Shown here: one piece after another, positions 1 through 11,537 of the stretch
Numbering within the stretch: the first letter of the stretch is position 1
Layout: each line of letters starts with the position of its first letter
Assembly: GCA_003952965.2 (NCBI GenBank)
Contig: CM025851.1
Span: 22,041,080 to 22,105,079, forward strand
Direction: 5' to 3'
Source: Morella rubra
Taxonomy: Eukaryota > Streptophyta > Magnoliopsida > Fagales > Myricaceae
DNA length: 64,000 nt
Translations under genes and position numbers: made by a program
The notes under the pieces: model-generated
Seen by the model: only the letters and a program-made list of their open reading frames with translations
Databases searched by the model: none
What the model was told of the DNA's origin: nothing

Positions 1-1005
1 TTCCAGCTGCCAAGAAGGTGTCGACACATGGAAGCAAAGTATCGACACATGTGAAGATGGTGTCGACACATGGTTGACATGGTGCCGACACATAGCACAG
101 AAGCCAACTGTCATTTTGATGGTGTCGACACATGGGAAGCAAAGTGTCACACATGTGAAGATGGTGACACACATGGAGAAGGAAGTTCAACACATGCCAC
201 AGGCACCTGCGAACAAGTTTTAGACTCGATGAAGGTGTCGACACATAGGTGTATATGTGTTGACACATACCGCGGGAAGGCTATTTTTAAAAACGATGCT
301 CAACACGTGAATCAAGACGATGTGGCACTTAAGGCACCTCTCCAACATTCCAAAAAGGCCCTTTGGACCCTCAAGACTGAAGACCTATAAAAACAATTAT
401 GGAGAGAGAAAAGGACTTTTGCATCTTAATCATTGACCAAGCCTCCAAAAAGTGAGAGAAAAGAGCAAAAGACAAGGCTACAATTTTCCAATAGATTTGC
501 TATTGTCTTGCTGCCATCATCATCATATATTGTTTTGTAGCCATTTATTGAGCTTTTATTTTGCTGATTTGGTTTTGAGAGCTATTGTTTATTCATTTAT
601 CTCATTAATCTTTGAGAAACCTTTGAGTGTGGGATACACTTGGACCTACCCGTGAGGATAGAAGAAATCTCATAAGCTTTGAGATTTGTGACAAGTTGAA
701 GAGTGAGCTCGGGAATACTCTTGTAACGGTTACTTAGCACCCGAAGCTAAGTTGTAGATACTATTAGATTATAGTGGAGAAGCCCAAGGAAGGCAATAGC
801 TTTGGGGTGGACGTAGGGAAGTCTTGGCCAAACACCTAAAAATAGCAGTGTTATCTCTCTTCCCTACTCTCGTATTTATTGCCTTCATTATCACTATAGT
901 ATTTACTGTTTATCTTTGGGATTGTCATTTAACATATTCAGATTTGCGTTTTATTTGCTAAACCAAAGAGATAATTTTCATATTTGAGTTTTTATTAAAA
1001 AGAGG
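1..1005 (+). mobile_element. Copia-type LTR, 5'-truncated by window edge, + orientation
   Basis: This is LTR-like sequence. It has a U3-type array of GTGTCGACACAT motifs (about 13-265), a TATA-like CCTATAAAAAC near 380, and a downstream R/U5-like block with 'CACCCGAAGCTAAG' and 'GGGGTGGACGTAGG' near 740-820. The same blocks in the same order occur in reverse complement at 31,540-32,768, and in diverged form in the paired LTRs of the Copia element at 29,265-35,102. No internal retroelement coding follows: the copy runs into an inverted LTR at about 1010. The right border is approximate. It is either a solo LTR or one end of a dismantled element. Confidence 0.6.
13..265. repeat. Array of GTGTCGACACAT palindromic motifs in LTR U3
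   Basis: About ten degenerate copies of GTGTCGACACATGG occur (for example near 17, 59, 121 and 235), spaced about 20 bp to 60 bp apart. Some have lost the central CG (TGTCACACATG) or changed it (TGTTGACACAT). The core GTGTCGACAC is a perfect palindrome. The same motif recurs in the antisense LTR at about 32,300-32,600, so it belongs to the family rather than to this locus. A role as an enhancer or protein-binding array in U3 is inference. Confidence 0.6.
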
Positions 1006-1009
1006 ATAA

Positions 1010-2303
1010 ATTATTAGCATAAAAGGCAACACAAAAAGGGGGCCCACTGAATTGGGTTTCAAATTTTTTTTGAAACTAACTCTTGAAGATGTGTTTGCTA
1101 GTTATATGTTCCTCAGAGAGTATCGATTGCAATAGAAGATTAATCACAAGGATGGATAAAGCAATTCCAAAGATACAATTTAAAATTAATCAAGAAACTA
1201 GTAGCATAAAAGTAAAAAGATAAGGGAAGAGAAGCAAACACAAGATTTTAGATGGTTCGGCAAACCTGTTTATGTCCACCCTTCAAGCTCCTTTACCAAG
1301 TTCTTGAGGTTTCTCCACTAAAACTCCCTTCAACCAAGGGAAGAGTTTTCTTACACTTGAGCTTAAGAGAACCTCTTCAAGCCTTATGAACAAGTTTGAG
1401 AACAAACCTCTCAAAACTTTTTCTTTTGATGAACAACCCTCACCGAAAGTAAACAAGAGAATCACTCTCTTACAATTGTAGAAAGATGAACGAGATTGCC
1501 CAATAAGACTCTTTTGATGGAGTGGATATGACAACGAAAAATTCATATCTCTTAGACTTCACATGATAACAAGGATGTAAAAGTGTTAATTATGTGTGAA
1601 TGATGTTTGAAGAACAGTAGGATTCAAAAAGGTTTTTCAGGGCCCTGGCTCATTAAATACGCTTCATAAAGAAAACTAGCCACTTTTCTTTACTCATTAG
1701 GGGTTGATCTGTCAAAAATCTCGTTGTACCGGCTGACTGCTTACATCATCCGATTGACTGCTGTAGGTTACAGTTATAGCAACAGTCAAAAAGACCCTTT
1801 TTTAAAACAGTAACCGGTCGATCACTTCACCACATGGTTGATCACCAGTCGACTATTTCACAAACTGAACGACCTCTACATTTTAACTCATCATCTGGTT
1901 CATTTAAGAAAACAATTTCAACCTTCTAGAAAACCCAATTTTGAAGACTAACTCCCCACAAGTTTAAATATGGTTTGAAAATTTGTGTGGGATAATTTAA
2001 AGCCATTAAAAACATATTTTGATCTCCAAATAAGTGATAAAACAATTTATGCACGTTTTGAAAAAACTATGCAAGTGTGTTTCTCAATCTTTGTAAAAGA
2101 TGAAGTATGTAGTTACAAACATTACCCCTAGTAACTTGAGTCTTTACTTTTAGAGCACATCCAAATGAATTGATTGTTACTTGTTCGTTCTGTGCTCATT
2201 TTGGATGTTCTTTACTTATCATCTCAATTATTCCTATTGTTATCATCAAAACATCGACTGTGACTAAAAGCCAAAATATCATCTACTCCCATAGCAAGCC
2301 AAC
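1010..2303 (-). mobile_element. Second Copia-type LTR, inverted
   Basis: Read on the minus strand, this begins with TGTTGGCTTGC (2303 leftward), followed by 'TTTTGATGATAAC', the usual start of this Copia LTR group. It carries ACCGGTCGATC/CAGTCGAC motifs around 1720-1860 and then the 'GGGTGGACATAAACAGG' U5-type block (near 1265-1285). It ends in sequence matching the 'CCCAATTCACCCCC' LTR tail near 1025-1055. Its left edge abuts the truncated LTR at 1-1005, suggesting insertion into or next to it. I could not identify a target duplication, and both borders are approximate. Confidence 0.5.
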
Positions 2304-2965
2304 ATTCTACCCAAAGTAGATGTACGTGTGAGTATTTTAAACCATCAATAGTAATATAAATGCACAAAACTCTTAAAATATTTTTTAGGTGTGCTAACTC
2401 TTTCGTGAATATATTTTTGTTCGTGAATAACGATGTCTGAGATTAGATATTGACAAGGTAGGACGTACTAAGTAAGTGTCAATATTCCTAATGGTGATAT
2501 AGGTGATGATGAAAAAATATTTTTGATGCATTCTAGTCATATTGGTTCGCTCGCGCAATCCATGTTCCGTTTAAGATGTCCAAGCGGTCTAAAGTCTCCA
2601 ATGAGATCAAATCTTACGTCATGGGTCGAGTGTTGTTAGTGTCACCCACTAAATTACATCGCTTTTGCTAGTTACTGTTTAATACATTAACATTAATTTT
2701 TTTTATTAGTTAGTCTATTTTCTATTGTCTAGCGTACTAACAATATAATCCAAGATGACTTTCATCTTGAGAATGATTGACTCGAAGATCAAAAGACTGT
2801 GGCGTCTACAACTAACATAGCATGTAGGACGCATAAGAAAAGAATGTACTAGCACTACTAATTGTTTTGTATCGAAGAACATGTGTTATAACACTCACTC
2901 CCTTACACAAACAATAAATAATGGCCCTGCATCTGCTAGTTATTTGGTCATGAAGAATTTCAGGT
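2304..2965. other. No recognisable gene; AT-rich intergenic sequence
   Basis: Only short open frames are present, all without recognisable domains. No repeat or terminal signature was seen apart from the left target duplication of the MITE that follows. Confidence 0.5.
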
Positions 2966-2973
2966 TAAAAAAA

Positions 2974-3586
2974 GGGAAAATTACATGGGGCTCACTAGGT
3001 TTTAGCTCAATATCAAAAGTCTTATTGGGTTTTAAAAAAATCTCAAAGCCCACTGAGTTTCTCATTTTGGTATGAAAACTAACTCAAACCAACTCCGTTA
3101 CTGGAGATAACGGAGCCCAGTCATTTAAGTTAAATGTCAAGGCTAAAACCAATCGCTGTTTGTCACGTGTTTAAAATTCCTTGTCTGCTCCATTCGGTCT
3201 CTTGTCTGCCACGTCATATGCCATGTGATACAAAAACTAACTCCGACGTGGTATGCGTCGTGACAAACGGGAAACCTTAATGGAGCAGACAAGGAATTTT
3301 AAACACGTGGCAGCAATCGATTGGTTTTAGCCTTAACATTTAGCTGTGGCAGATGAGAGACCGAATTGGAGCAGACAAGAAATTTTAAACACGTGACAGA
3401 CAACGATTGGTTTTAGCCCTGACATTTAGCTTAAGTGGACTACGCTCCATTATCTCTTGTAACAGCATTGGCTTGAGTTAGTTTTCATACCAAAAAAAAA
3501 ACCCAGTGGGCTTTGAGATTTTTTAAAAAACCCAGTGAAGCTTTTGATATAGGGCTAAAACCCAGTGAGGTAGGTGTAATTTTCCC
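2974..3586. mobile_element. 613-bp fold-back MITE with long TIRs and 8-bp TSD
   Basis: The left arm starts GGGAAAATTACATGGGG and the right arm ends TGTAATTTTCCC. The two arms are inverted copies for well over 100 bp, including the blocks 'TAAAACCAATCG', 'TTTAAAATTCCTTGTCTGC' and 'GAAAACTAACTCAA'. Exact 8-bp direct repeats TAAAAAAA flank the element at 2966-2973 and 3587-3594. No coding capacity is visible. The long TIRs with an A/T-rich target suggest a Mutator- or hAT-related non-autonomous element; an 8-bp duplication favours hAT, while a 9-bp site with one mismatch would favour Mutator. One arm segment is duplicated internally (about 3268-3345 and 3363-3430). Confidence 0.85.
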
Positions 3587-3594
3587 TAAAAAAA

Positions 3595-4779
3595 ATTATT
3601 CCTACATTTTCATGTACTACTACATTTTCTTTGTTATAAGACGGTAAATATATATTTCATGGGAGTGAAATCAACCTCCAAAATAGGGCTAAGTTGACAA
3701 TTGCTCACACTTCGGGATTGAGATTTTTCTAATGCACAAGAACTCTAATGGTGACTAAAAAATCTAAGTGTATTTTTAATTAAGAGATAAATTGTTACTA
3801 CTTAAATACATAACTTATGTATTTTAGTATAGACATTCTTTTCTTTTCTTTTGTATGCGGAAAAATTCAGAAATTGATAAGAATAAAAAATTCATCTTAC
3901 CAAGATGGCACATGGATATCAAATAGTGCACATGAAAATTTTGTAGGTAGCAAAGTAATATTACGTATTCGTAGAATTCAATATTTCATACATCAACTCT
4001 ATTTTATTCTTCTAACTTGTAGAAAAAGCTAGAAGCGTTACACCTAAAGCACGAGTCTGAGAGGAGACCATACACAGAAGTACAGATTTTCACTAAGGTC
4101 TTTGGAGCCAAACTAGGTTCCGTGCGAGCTTAAGGTCATTCAATCTAGCCAATTGGATCATCGTCTTTTGTGTTGTTTGTCGATCTGGCCAGGAGACTGA
4201 ACAAGGCTAGATTGAAGATAATGGAGATGAGTGCTAGACAAAAGGATTATGACAACGATAGCGGAGAGGTTGAAGCAAAAGTAGCAGTAACGGAAAAAAC
4301 AACAGGAGCAAGAAAAGAGTCTAAAAAATGCATAAAGATATGGATGACTAGATGATAGAACACATAAGGCAACTCATTGCATATTTGATGCCCCCACAAA
4401 AATTTGACTACTTTGTCTATTTTAGAATTGATTTTGATTATATATTTTATTTATTATTATGACGATTAAATATTTGTAGACAATTTTCTAATTTGATATC
4501 TTAATAAAATGCTTTTAGTTATGAATGTATTTAGATGTGTAATTTACTTTCAAATGAAAATTTTAATAAATTTACAACTATTAATATAAAATCAATACCG
4601 TCTGAACACCTATATATCTATTCACACGGCATGATGTGCATCGCCCCGTGCGCACGCCCATTACTTTTTCCACACTATTACTAAATAAATGTTTAAACAT
4701 CGATTACAATTGTTTAAACATCATTTTCTGTGACATATTTTTTGGTTCGTCAAAAAATGATTCATATTTCGCACACCCT
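3595..4779. other. No recognisable gene
   Basis: AT-rich sequence. Small open frames (for example 4170-4355, lysine- and glutamate-rich) have no family resemblance I can name. No terminal repeats were seen. Confidence 0.4.
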
Positions 4780-5104
4780 TCTATATACGTGCGAACGGAT
4801 TATCCTTGACAAAGCATAAACTTATCATCTACTAGAGAACGTTCGAATGCGTTAAGCAAACGGACAAACAGAACTGAGGCATTAATTTCTTCACGCAAAT
4901 TGAAGATCATTCGGAAGAGTAACTTGTTCGTTCGGATGATTATGCGTGACGAATCACAGAATTTGTCATCCAAACTTATTCGTGGCCGCATATAGTGACC
5001 AGTCGGGTGACAAGTTTTTATTGTCATTCAAAACTTTTGGTGACAAATTAGTAGCTTTTGGTGACAGACTTTTTTGTCACTAATGATCAATTTTTTTGTA
5101 GTAG
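4780..5104. mobile_element. CACTA-type right-end relic with TTCGAAC-like motifs
   Basis: The segment ends in 'GATCAATTTTTTTGTAGTA' (about 5086-5104). Its reverse complement TACTACAAAAAAATTGATC matches the usual CACTACAAAAAAATTGAC terminus of CACTA elements except at the terminal base pair. Inside are 'TTTTGGTGACA' and 'TTTTTTGTCACTAATGATC' blocks and several TTCGTTCG/GAACGTTCGAA motifs (4790-4960), as in the CACTA end at 35,103-36,125. No left end was identified, so the true extent is unknown. Confidence 0.45.
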
Positions 5105-6160
5105 AGCGCTATATTATTTATTGCTACTCATATTAATTATCAGGCAGCATGGGCCTTGCATGTAATGTTGTATCTTTTTCTCTCCGAATTAGATCATAGA
5201 ATTCGGGCAGTAAATAGTAAAGGATCTCAATATTTTCAAAATATAATGACATTTTTTTTTTCAATTCTCTCGAATGGCAGGTATTTGACGGAAGATCATG
5301 GGTGAGGATCATCTTCAATTTTCTTCTCGAATTGGATAGCCTAGACATGACATGTACTGTCAAGTCTTTTGCCAGTAATTACCGCTAATCTCTCTTACAA
5401 TAATAGAAAGCATAAATGGCGAGGTGACAGCTTGTATGTTTCCCATGTGCTCGAAATGACTAAAATACCCTTACTCATCCTAGCACGGAAAAGGTCGATA
5501 AAGATTGAGACAAAGGTGCTCTTGGTCTCTGGAAGACATTATCCTTAGAAGAGAAACTTTTTTCATTATGACAGAAATATTAGCTTAAACTCTTCAAGGA
5601 GGTTTTTATCAAAAATTGGTCACTAGGACATATACAAAATAAGAGCTTTACATCCCAAAGGCTTCAAAAAGAAAGTATGCAAAGTTGTCCATAAAATAAA
5701 AATGAAAAATACTACAAAACATAACATAGTTCACGGGCCCTAATCGGCACCCGTGAGATCATTTTGCAACTGGCTTGGGTGGAAAATCGAACAACCAAGG
5801 GCCAATCTGTGAGGATGGAGGTAGGACGATCGGTGTCCATGCATATGACTGCTCTATCAACACCTCAAATGTGTCAAACACCCAAATCCAATCTCAGACT
5901 GTAAGTCTATATGTCCCAAAGTCGTAAGTCTGGGTGTTCTCCACCACCCTCATGATCTGCTAAGTACAGGAAAGGTACACTTGAGATTAAATTAAATTTC
6001 TATACATTACTTTATTCCTGAATATCATGTAACTTGCTCATACTATGTCCAGATACATTTGAAGAATCATTTTCTTGACCATGAGCGCTATGATTATTGA
6101 CATTGTAATTGTTTCATGAATTCAATCATATGATGCCACGTGCTAATTAACTATTCTTTG
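5105..6160. other. No recognisable gene
   Basis: Mixed AT-rich sequence with a moderately GC-rich patch near 5730-5960 ('CACGGGCCC', 'GCACCCGTGAG') that may be old retroelement sequence. No frame or domain can be supported. Confidence 0.35.
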
Positions 6161-6165
6161 TGCAG

Positions 6166-7196
6166 AATGATAAAATTAATTGCTCTCTAGACTTGTAGAA
6201 GACAAGACACAATCTATTGGCACATGGCAGGACAAGAGAGCTCCTAGAAGATGCCAACTGTCCAAGAGTAAGAGAAGAGCCGGCCTGATGAGATCAAATT
6301 CCTTGTAACTGAATTCAGCATCTTTTGTCTCTCTCCTCTAACCGAATTTGGCATATTTTGCCTCTCTCTTCTCACCGATTTTGACATCGTTTCTCTGACA
6401 AAATTTGGTACCATTTATCTCTCTTCTCTTACCGAATATGGCATCTTTCCTCTAACCAAATTTTGAAATATTTTTTCTTTCTCCTTTAGACAAACACCTT
6501 GGCTGGCCATCACCCCTTAATTCTCTCTCTCTTTTTGCTTTTTCCTTTTTTGGCTCTTTGTTTCACTCTCTTTTTCTTTATTTTTTCCGCCATGGCCTGA
6601 TTTCACTTTCTCTTCTCTTCTCTTTTTGTTTTTTCTCTTCTTCCATGGTTACCAACTTTAAGCTATTTTTAGTCACCATTTTCAGTTTGTGTTTTTGTTG
6701 TTTTTGCTTTCTTTTTATCTTGAAACTTGGGTTATAATAACAATATATTACGTAATCTAAGAATCTCGTAAAGTTTTGTTCATTTCTAGTCATCATTTTC
6801 AGACATTTTACTTTCCACTCTTTAATTTTTCTCATTTATTTACCACTTTTTCCTTTCTATCATTTACTTTCTACTATTTAATTTCCGTCATTTACTTTCT
6901 GCTATTTAATTTCTGTCATTTGCTTTAAATTTCATTTAATTTTTGTTTCGAATTCTCAAAATCCAAAACACAAATCTAAACTGTGTTCAGTAAAATTTAT
7001 CTTTCATTTTTACACTCATTGCACAAATCACCATTTTTATTTTCTCTTTGTCAATATTATTTCTACTTGTTTTTTTGTGAGTTTGAAATTAATCTATTTT
7101 CCCTGAGCAAACGATCTGGCCTTTTGGGCTAATTGTTATAGAACAAAACTCCTATCCTTGTGATAGCCTTTGTGCTGCTCGTTTTAGAGTGAGTCA
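6166..7196 (+). mobile_element. Athila-like Gypsy 5' LTR (approximate)
   Basis: The segment runs up to a degenerate Gypsy primer-binding region and a decayed gag. Its 3' part ('GCTAATTGTTATAGAACAAAA', 'CTCGTTTTAGAGTGAGTCA') matches what I know of Athila-type LTR ends, which are followed by TTTTTGGCGCCGTTGCCGGGG. The middle (6840-6930) is a short run of CTATTTAATTTCNGTCATTT repeats. The left border at about 6166 (TGATAAAATTAATTGC) is a guess based on a TG start. Confidence 0.4.
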
Positions 7197-7222
7197 AGTT
7201 TTTAGCATTGTTGCTGGGGATT
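7197..7222 (+). other. Degenerate Gypsy (Athila-type) primer-binding region
   Basis: TTTTTAGCATTGTTGCTGGG at about 7199 corresponds to the TTTTTGGCGCCGTTGCCGGG that follows the 5' LTR of many Athila elements, with several CG-to-TG/CA changes as expected from methylated-cytosine decay. Confidence 0.5.
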
Positions 7223-7589
7223 TATTAGACTTAGTTTCAAACTTGTGAGTTTCCTTTATTTGAATTTTTCTCATACTTATTGTTTTACACATTTATTAAC
7301 TCATTTGAGTTATTTTATCTCTGTTGTGTGCTTTATTTGTTTTACTATATTTGTGAGCATCTTCTATCTAGACTGATGCTTGATGTCTTGGGTTAGAGAC
7401 AGTTCAAGTAGATTATACAGAGCTACACCTAGTATTAGTAGTAATATCGCAATACAGAGCTAGATAGTTTTCCGTCACTTCTGCAAGTGAAGATACTGAA
7501 ATTGATTTTAGAATCCTTTTGTGGTAGATAATTCTGAAGAAATTATGGCTGCTCCTGCACCATGAACCCCTTAAGGATTTTTTGCAGCC

Positions 7590-8189
7590 CACACCTTCAT
7601 GGATGGTTTTACTTGAAGCAGCCCCAAATTTTCTAATTAAGCATGGGATGATGTCAGTTATACCTTAGTTCAACATGATGGATTCTGATAGTCCTTACCA
7701 GCATCTGACAAGCTTTGAGCTGATTTGAACAACTTTTATAACTACAGTTGGCTCTAATGAATTTATAAGACTTTGCATATTTCTTTTTTCTTTAAAGGAT
7801 AAAGCAAAAATTTGGTGTAATTCTTTAAGACCTAATTCTATCTTTAGTTAGTCTGATATGCAATGTGAGTTCTTACAGAAAACTTTTCTTTTTCAAAGAA
7901 CTCAATTTTTACAAAAGCAAATTAGCCAATTCAATCAGTTCCACACAAGTTGGAAAAGGTTTAAGGATCTGGTTAACATCTGTCCCCATCATGGAGGCTG
8001 GTGAATTATTCTTACCCTGCACTTACTCCTGAGTCCAAATAATTTGTTCAGACTATGTTTAATAGAGAGTTTTTCAGCAAGAAACCTGATGAAGCATTAA
8101 AGTTATTTGATTACCTGGCTGAAAGTGCCCAACAATGGAATATACGATCTGACAGAGCATCTTTTGCAGTACAACCTCTGAGAGCAATT
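7590..8189 (+). pseudogene. Decayed Gypsy gag (Retrotrans_gag) fragment
   Basis: One reading frame, ignoring stops, gives a Retrotrans_gag-like order: a 'DSPYQHLTSFELI' block, then 'FLFSLKDKAKIWCNSL', 'EFLQKTF', 'WKRFKDLVNICPHHG', and finally 'KKPDEALKLFDYLAESAQQW'. These correspond to conserved blocks of Athila-type Gag, the capsid-like protein that packages the retroelement RNA. At least four stop codons interrupt it (for example TAG after 'SVIP', TGA after 'FELI'). The fragment is cut off at 8190, where CACTA-like terminal sequence begins; protease and reverse transcriptase are absent. The 5' context (LTR and primer region) fits. Family assignment is firm, subfamily less so. Confidence 0.7.
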
Positions 8190-8633
8190 CGCTACAACAA
8201 AAAATGCTTATAATTACCAGAACAAAGGTCACTTAAAACCCCTTTCTAGTCGTTGCAATTAAGGTGGACCAAATTTAGTGGTCAAACGCTGGTCATTTTT
8301 TCTCCGTCTAGAGAAGTTTGTATGGACCCGAAATGACAACGTCGATATTTACTTGATTTCTCAAGAAGAAAGTGGTCACCTAAACAACAGAATCTTTTGT
8401 CATTAGACTTTTTTTGAGAGCTAATATCGTTAGTATATGAATAATTGCCACAACATACATTTAGTCACCCTTAACAACATTCTGTCCACTCGTTTTACAT
8501 GATCATTCTTACATGCTTTTTTTTATTCTTGTCATTAGGTGAATAGTAGCCACTAGAATCATATGGTCACCACTAACAACATTCGATCCAGTCGTCTTAT
8601 GTGGTCATTATTAACAGTTGACTAATATCGTTC

Positions 8634-8770
8634 TATAGTACAGTGGTACTTACCGTTATTGTGAGCCAATAGAACGATATTTTGAAAGCTGTGAAAGCAA
8701 ATTAATTATGACCTACCAATTGAACGGATAAGAGAACGTATAGTACAGTGGTACTTACCGTTATTGTGAG
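8634..8770. repeat. 33-bp direct duplication around a splice-donor-like site
   Basis: TATAGTACAGTGGTACTTAC and the following 13 bases occur identically at 8634-8666 and 8738-8770 (offset 104). On the minus strand each copy contains CGGTAAGTACC, a strong splice-donor-like site, immediately downstream of the small putative exon at 8772-8832. The left copy lacks the full exon, so it looks like a partial duplication of an exon/intron border. Confidence 0.6.
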
Positions 8771-9129
8771 CAATTTGCTTCTTCAACTCGGTTATCGTAG
8801 TATCATCATGGTCTGGAGGAATTGTCATGTCTACAAAAAATCAAATGTTTACATATGATTTTTAAATGATATCTAAACATTTAAAAATAAATCTTACATG
8901 ATTTCTTTCCCCCAACATGAAACAATATAAATGAAAGTAATGGAAATTACCGCATAAAACACTGTATATTTGATTGCTCCACACAAGATTTCGTGTTTGA
9001 TAGATGAAAGAGATTCTTTGGTATTTTCAGATGACCTACACATGAAGCTTTGATGTTCTCCCATATATCTTCGAACATATAAAGGAAAAAAATTTCATCT
9101 CTAACTTGAGGCGCCATACCTCCCGCCAC
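8760..9129 (-). pseudogene. Minus-strand exon fragments of an unidentified transposon gene
   Basis: On the minus strand, an acceptor-like TTTTTTGTAG precedes an open stretch of about 70 bases ending at a GGTAAGTACC donor. It encodes 'IPPDHDDTTITELKKQIAHN', a coiled-coil-like tail. Upstream on the same strand (9129 to 8947) is a 60-residue frame starting MAGGMAPQVRDEIFFLYMFE. I do not recognise the family. Position inside CACTA-like sequence suggests a piece of a transposon-encoded protein, which is inference. Start, full exon structure and function are unknown. Confidence 0.25.
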
Positions 9130-11175
9130 TCTAAACAGAAAAGGAAAACTGGAAGTTTATGTGGGGAAAAATTCATCGTGGAGTACATTATGAAAATTGT
9201 GCTTTAGCTTCTCTCCACAATTAATGAGATGGTAGATTTCTAGCGAAGTATTAACTTCTTTGTAATCTCGAACGTTCTCCTAAAAGATAGGCCGAAAGAG
9301 ATCAAGTTCACATTTTGAATTTATGTTGATATTTCTGTGCCTTTTTATTTTAAAGAAATTCCTTTAGCACATATCAGCTTCTAATGCGAAATTCATTGAG
9401 CCTTTATATGTTAACTTCTCAAAAGATGTAATTATTTTACTTGTGCACGTGTAACAAGCCATGTAAACTCTGAAAATTTAATTAAGTGGAGGAATTTGCA
9501 CTGAGTGTTTTTCACTTCTAGTAACCATATTGAAAATGTAGTAAATACTTTAGGTGAGACATTTTTGTTAGTTGCAGTAATTAAATTAATTCTTTGTGTT
9601 CGAAGTTATATATATATTATACTAATTTATTTTTCTATATCCAAACAATAGAAACACTTATTTATTAAATGAGGTGGGGTTTTTATGTCAATTTCAACTT
9701 CAACTGACGCTATGACTATATATGCACTTTATGGATTGGCAATGATGCCCAAATGGAGGAAAATAATTTTAAAGATGAACTACAAAGAAAGAAAAAAAAT
9801 AAAACACTATCTGCAAACACATATTTTTTAAAACAAACCAAAAAAAATGGAAAAGGAAAAGAAAAAGACCAGCAGTGGAAACCCACCCAAATAAGAAGAA
9901 AAGCACAAACCACCATTTCTTTGCTCCTTCATTTCTTCCCAACGTAACGAAAACTGACCTAAAGGAAAATGTAAAATAAATAAATAAACGAAAACAGAAA
10001 AAATCGTCTTTCCTCTCTCCCCACGTTGCCTCTCTGGCCTAGCTTCTTTCTGTCCTCCAAGCCTCAAACTCTCACAAAAGCAAATACCAAACGGTCCAAA
10101 CCCCTCTGTTTCTTGTAGAAGAACCACAAGCATCTCCTAGCTGGAGATAAAGAGAGAAAAGGGAGTAGTTGTTATACGGAATATGGACCTTTGTATGTAT
10201 GGACCACCTATCATCAAGTTCTCAATTAAATCCACACCTCATAATTGATATTAACAAAATTCATTATTTAGTGTTGATGCTAAAAATTTGGATCCATACA
10301 TGATTTTTAGAAAAAATACTTGAACTAGAATTCTAAATAAAAGAAAATATAAGCCTCAAAATCTCTTTTAAACTTCTGAAATTTCCATTGGATGCAAACA
10401 AACACATAATTCAAAATTTCAAAATATCAAAATATGCTACTTTTTCTAAACATTTCAAAATATCCTACTTTCATTCTTCTTCTCACCAACTTTTTCTTAT
10501 TTTTCTATTCAACATCATATCCTTCCTTCTTTCTAGCCCTTTCTTTTGAGGGGTAAATAAGATAATAGAATTAAACAGAACAAAAACATTATGTGGACAC
10601 TATCATGAACTAATTAATTAAGAAAAATGTTGCATGAGTTCTACAAAAGTGGAAGATCTCCTTAAATATAATGTTAGAAATTGGAGCTAGAAGATCACCA
10701 ATTTCAATTACTAACAGGATAAACGAGGGATGCACATCGTAGGATTCAATTAATTGGACTCAATTTGAAATTCAAAATTATGAAACTTGATTTAATTGGA
10801 AATTGCTATTTTCATTAATAAAAATACTTCTTTCCAATGTTTTGTGATGAAAACGCTACTATAGGTCACCATTTGTAGTGGCGGTTGTGTGACCGTCGCT
10901 AAACCTTACACTTTTAGCAGCATTTGTTTAATAATGATTGAATATTAGATACATACATATAAAGTACTTAGGCTAATTAGCCATATCACGTATATGATGA
11001 ACACGTATAACAAATAGCATGCTAAACCTAAGCATTCAGGTTAGCACATTTATGTATATAATAAAAACATATTACTTACAGTTTACCCAAAAAACATATA
11101 GTTAATAGCAAGAACTAAGATTTTTAGAATACTAAGTATAAAGTTCGAAGTATTTTTAGTACTAAGTTATTTCAG
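9130..11175. other. No recognisable gene; CACTA-like interior and flank
   Basis: AT-rich sequence. A pyrimidine-rich stretch at about 9990-10,140 resembles a plant 5' leader, but no start codon leads to a recognisable protein. Overlapping open frames around 9716-10,133 are low-complexity (phenylalanine-rich or lysine-rich) and are not supported as genes. Confidence 0.4.
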
Positions 11176-11458
11176 CTTGGAAGACGATAAAGAAGTCAAT
11201 GACACCGATATCCTGCAAGAGAAACATTGTTTAGGTGGGCTTCCATCCATTGATGAGTCCATCAACGAAGAGATACCTCTATACCAAGATGACATCCCTA
11301 CTAAAGTAACTGACATTGTGGCCAATGCGGATGAATCACACACTAGCATGGATTTTGACAATGAAGTTGTCCTTGACAATGCTTCTGAAGATGAAGATCA
11401 CACAGCAGTACATGACATAGATCAGTCATTTGATGATGGAGAAGTTAGTCATGACTAG
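11176..11458 (+). CDS. Acidic terminal exon, probable transposon protein tail
   Basis: A TTTCAG acceptor (11,170-11,175) is followed by 93 open codons ending in TAG at 11,456-11,458. The product is strongly acidic and polar, rich in Asp/Glu ('DDKEVNDTDILQEKH', 'IDESINEEIPLYQDD', 'DNASEDEDH'), with no membrane or signal segment. Codon usage looks protein-like (few rare runs, no homopolymers), unlike its surroundings. An acidic tail after a conserved region is common in the C-terminus of CACTA TNPD-type transposases. I infer that origin from its position between CACTA end motifs, but no diagnostic motif is present. No upstream exon could be joined. It could alternatively be a fragment captured from a host gene. 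Confidence 0.35.
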
Positions 11459-11537
11459 ATGTTCACCATTATGTATTTGTTTTGGACAAGTCTTGAATTT
11501 AAATTTTTCACATTAATGTAATCGACAAAAATTATTA

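Larger units (their letters stand above)
8190..10880. mobile_element. CACTA-like element remnant (borders uncertain)
   Basis: The left edge reads CGCTACAACAAAAAATGC, one base from the common CACTACAACAAAAAA terminus, and interrupts the Gypsy gag. The next 450 bp hold many GGTCAC/GTCACC and TGGTCA motifs, as in CACTA subterminal regions. A right-end-like signature, 'GGTCACCATTTGTAGTG', ends at 10,880 (reverse complement CACTACAAATGGTGACC), followed by 'GTGACCGTCGCTAAA', also typical of CACTA ends. The flanking triplets (ATT, GCG) do not match, so these may be ends of two different elements. GGTCAC motifs continue to about 12,300. Confidence 0.4.

Noticed and set aside
9716..10133. Open frames on both strands, including a 101-codon minus-strand frame
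   Set aside because: Low-complexity Phe/Ser-rich or Lys-rich translations of purine/pyrimidine-rich DNA; no start context or domain.
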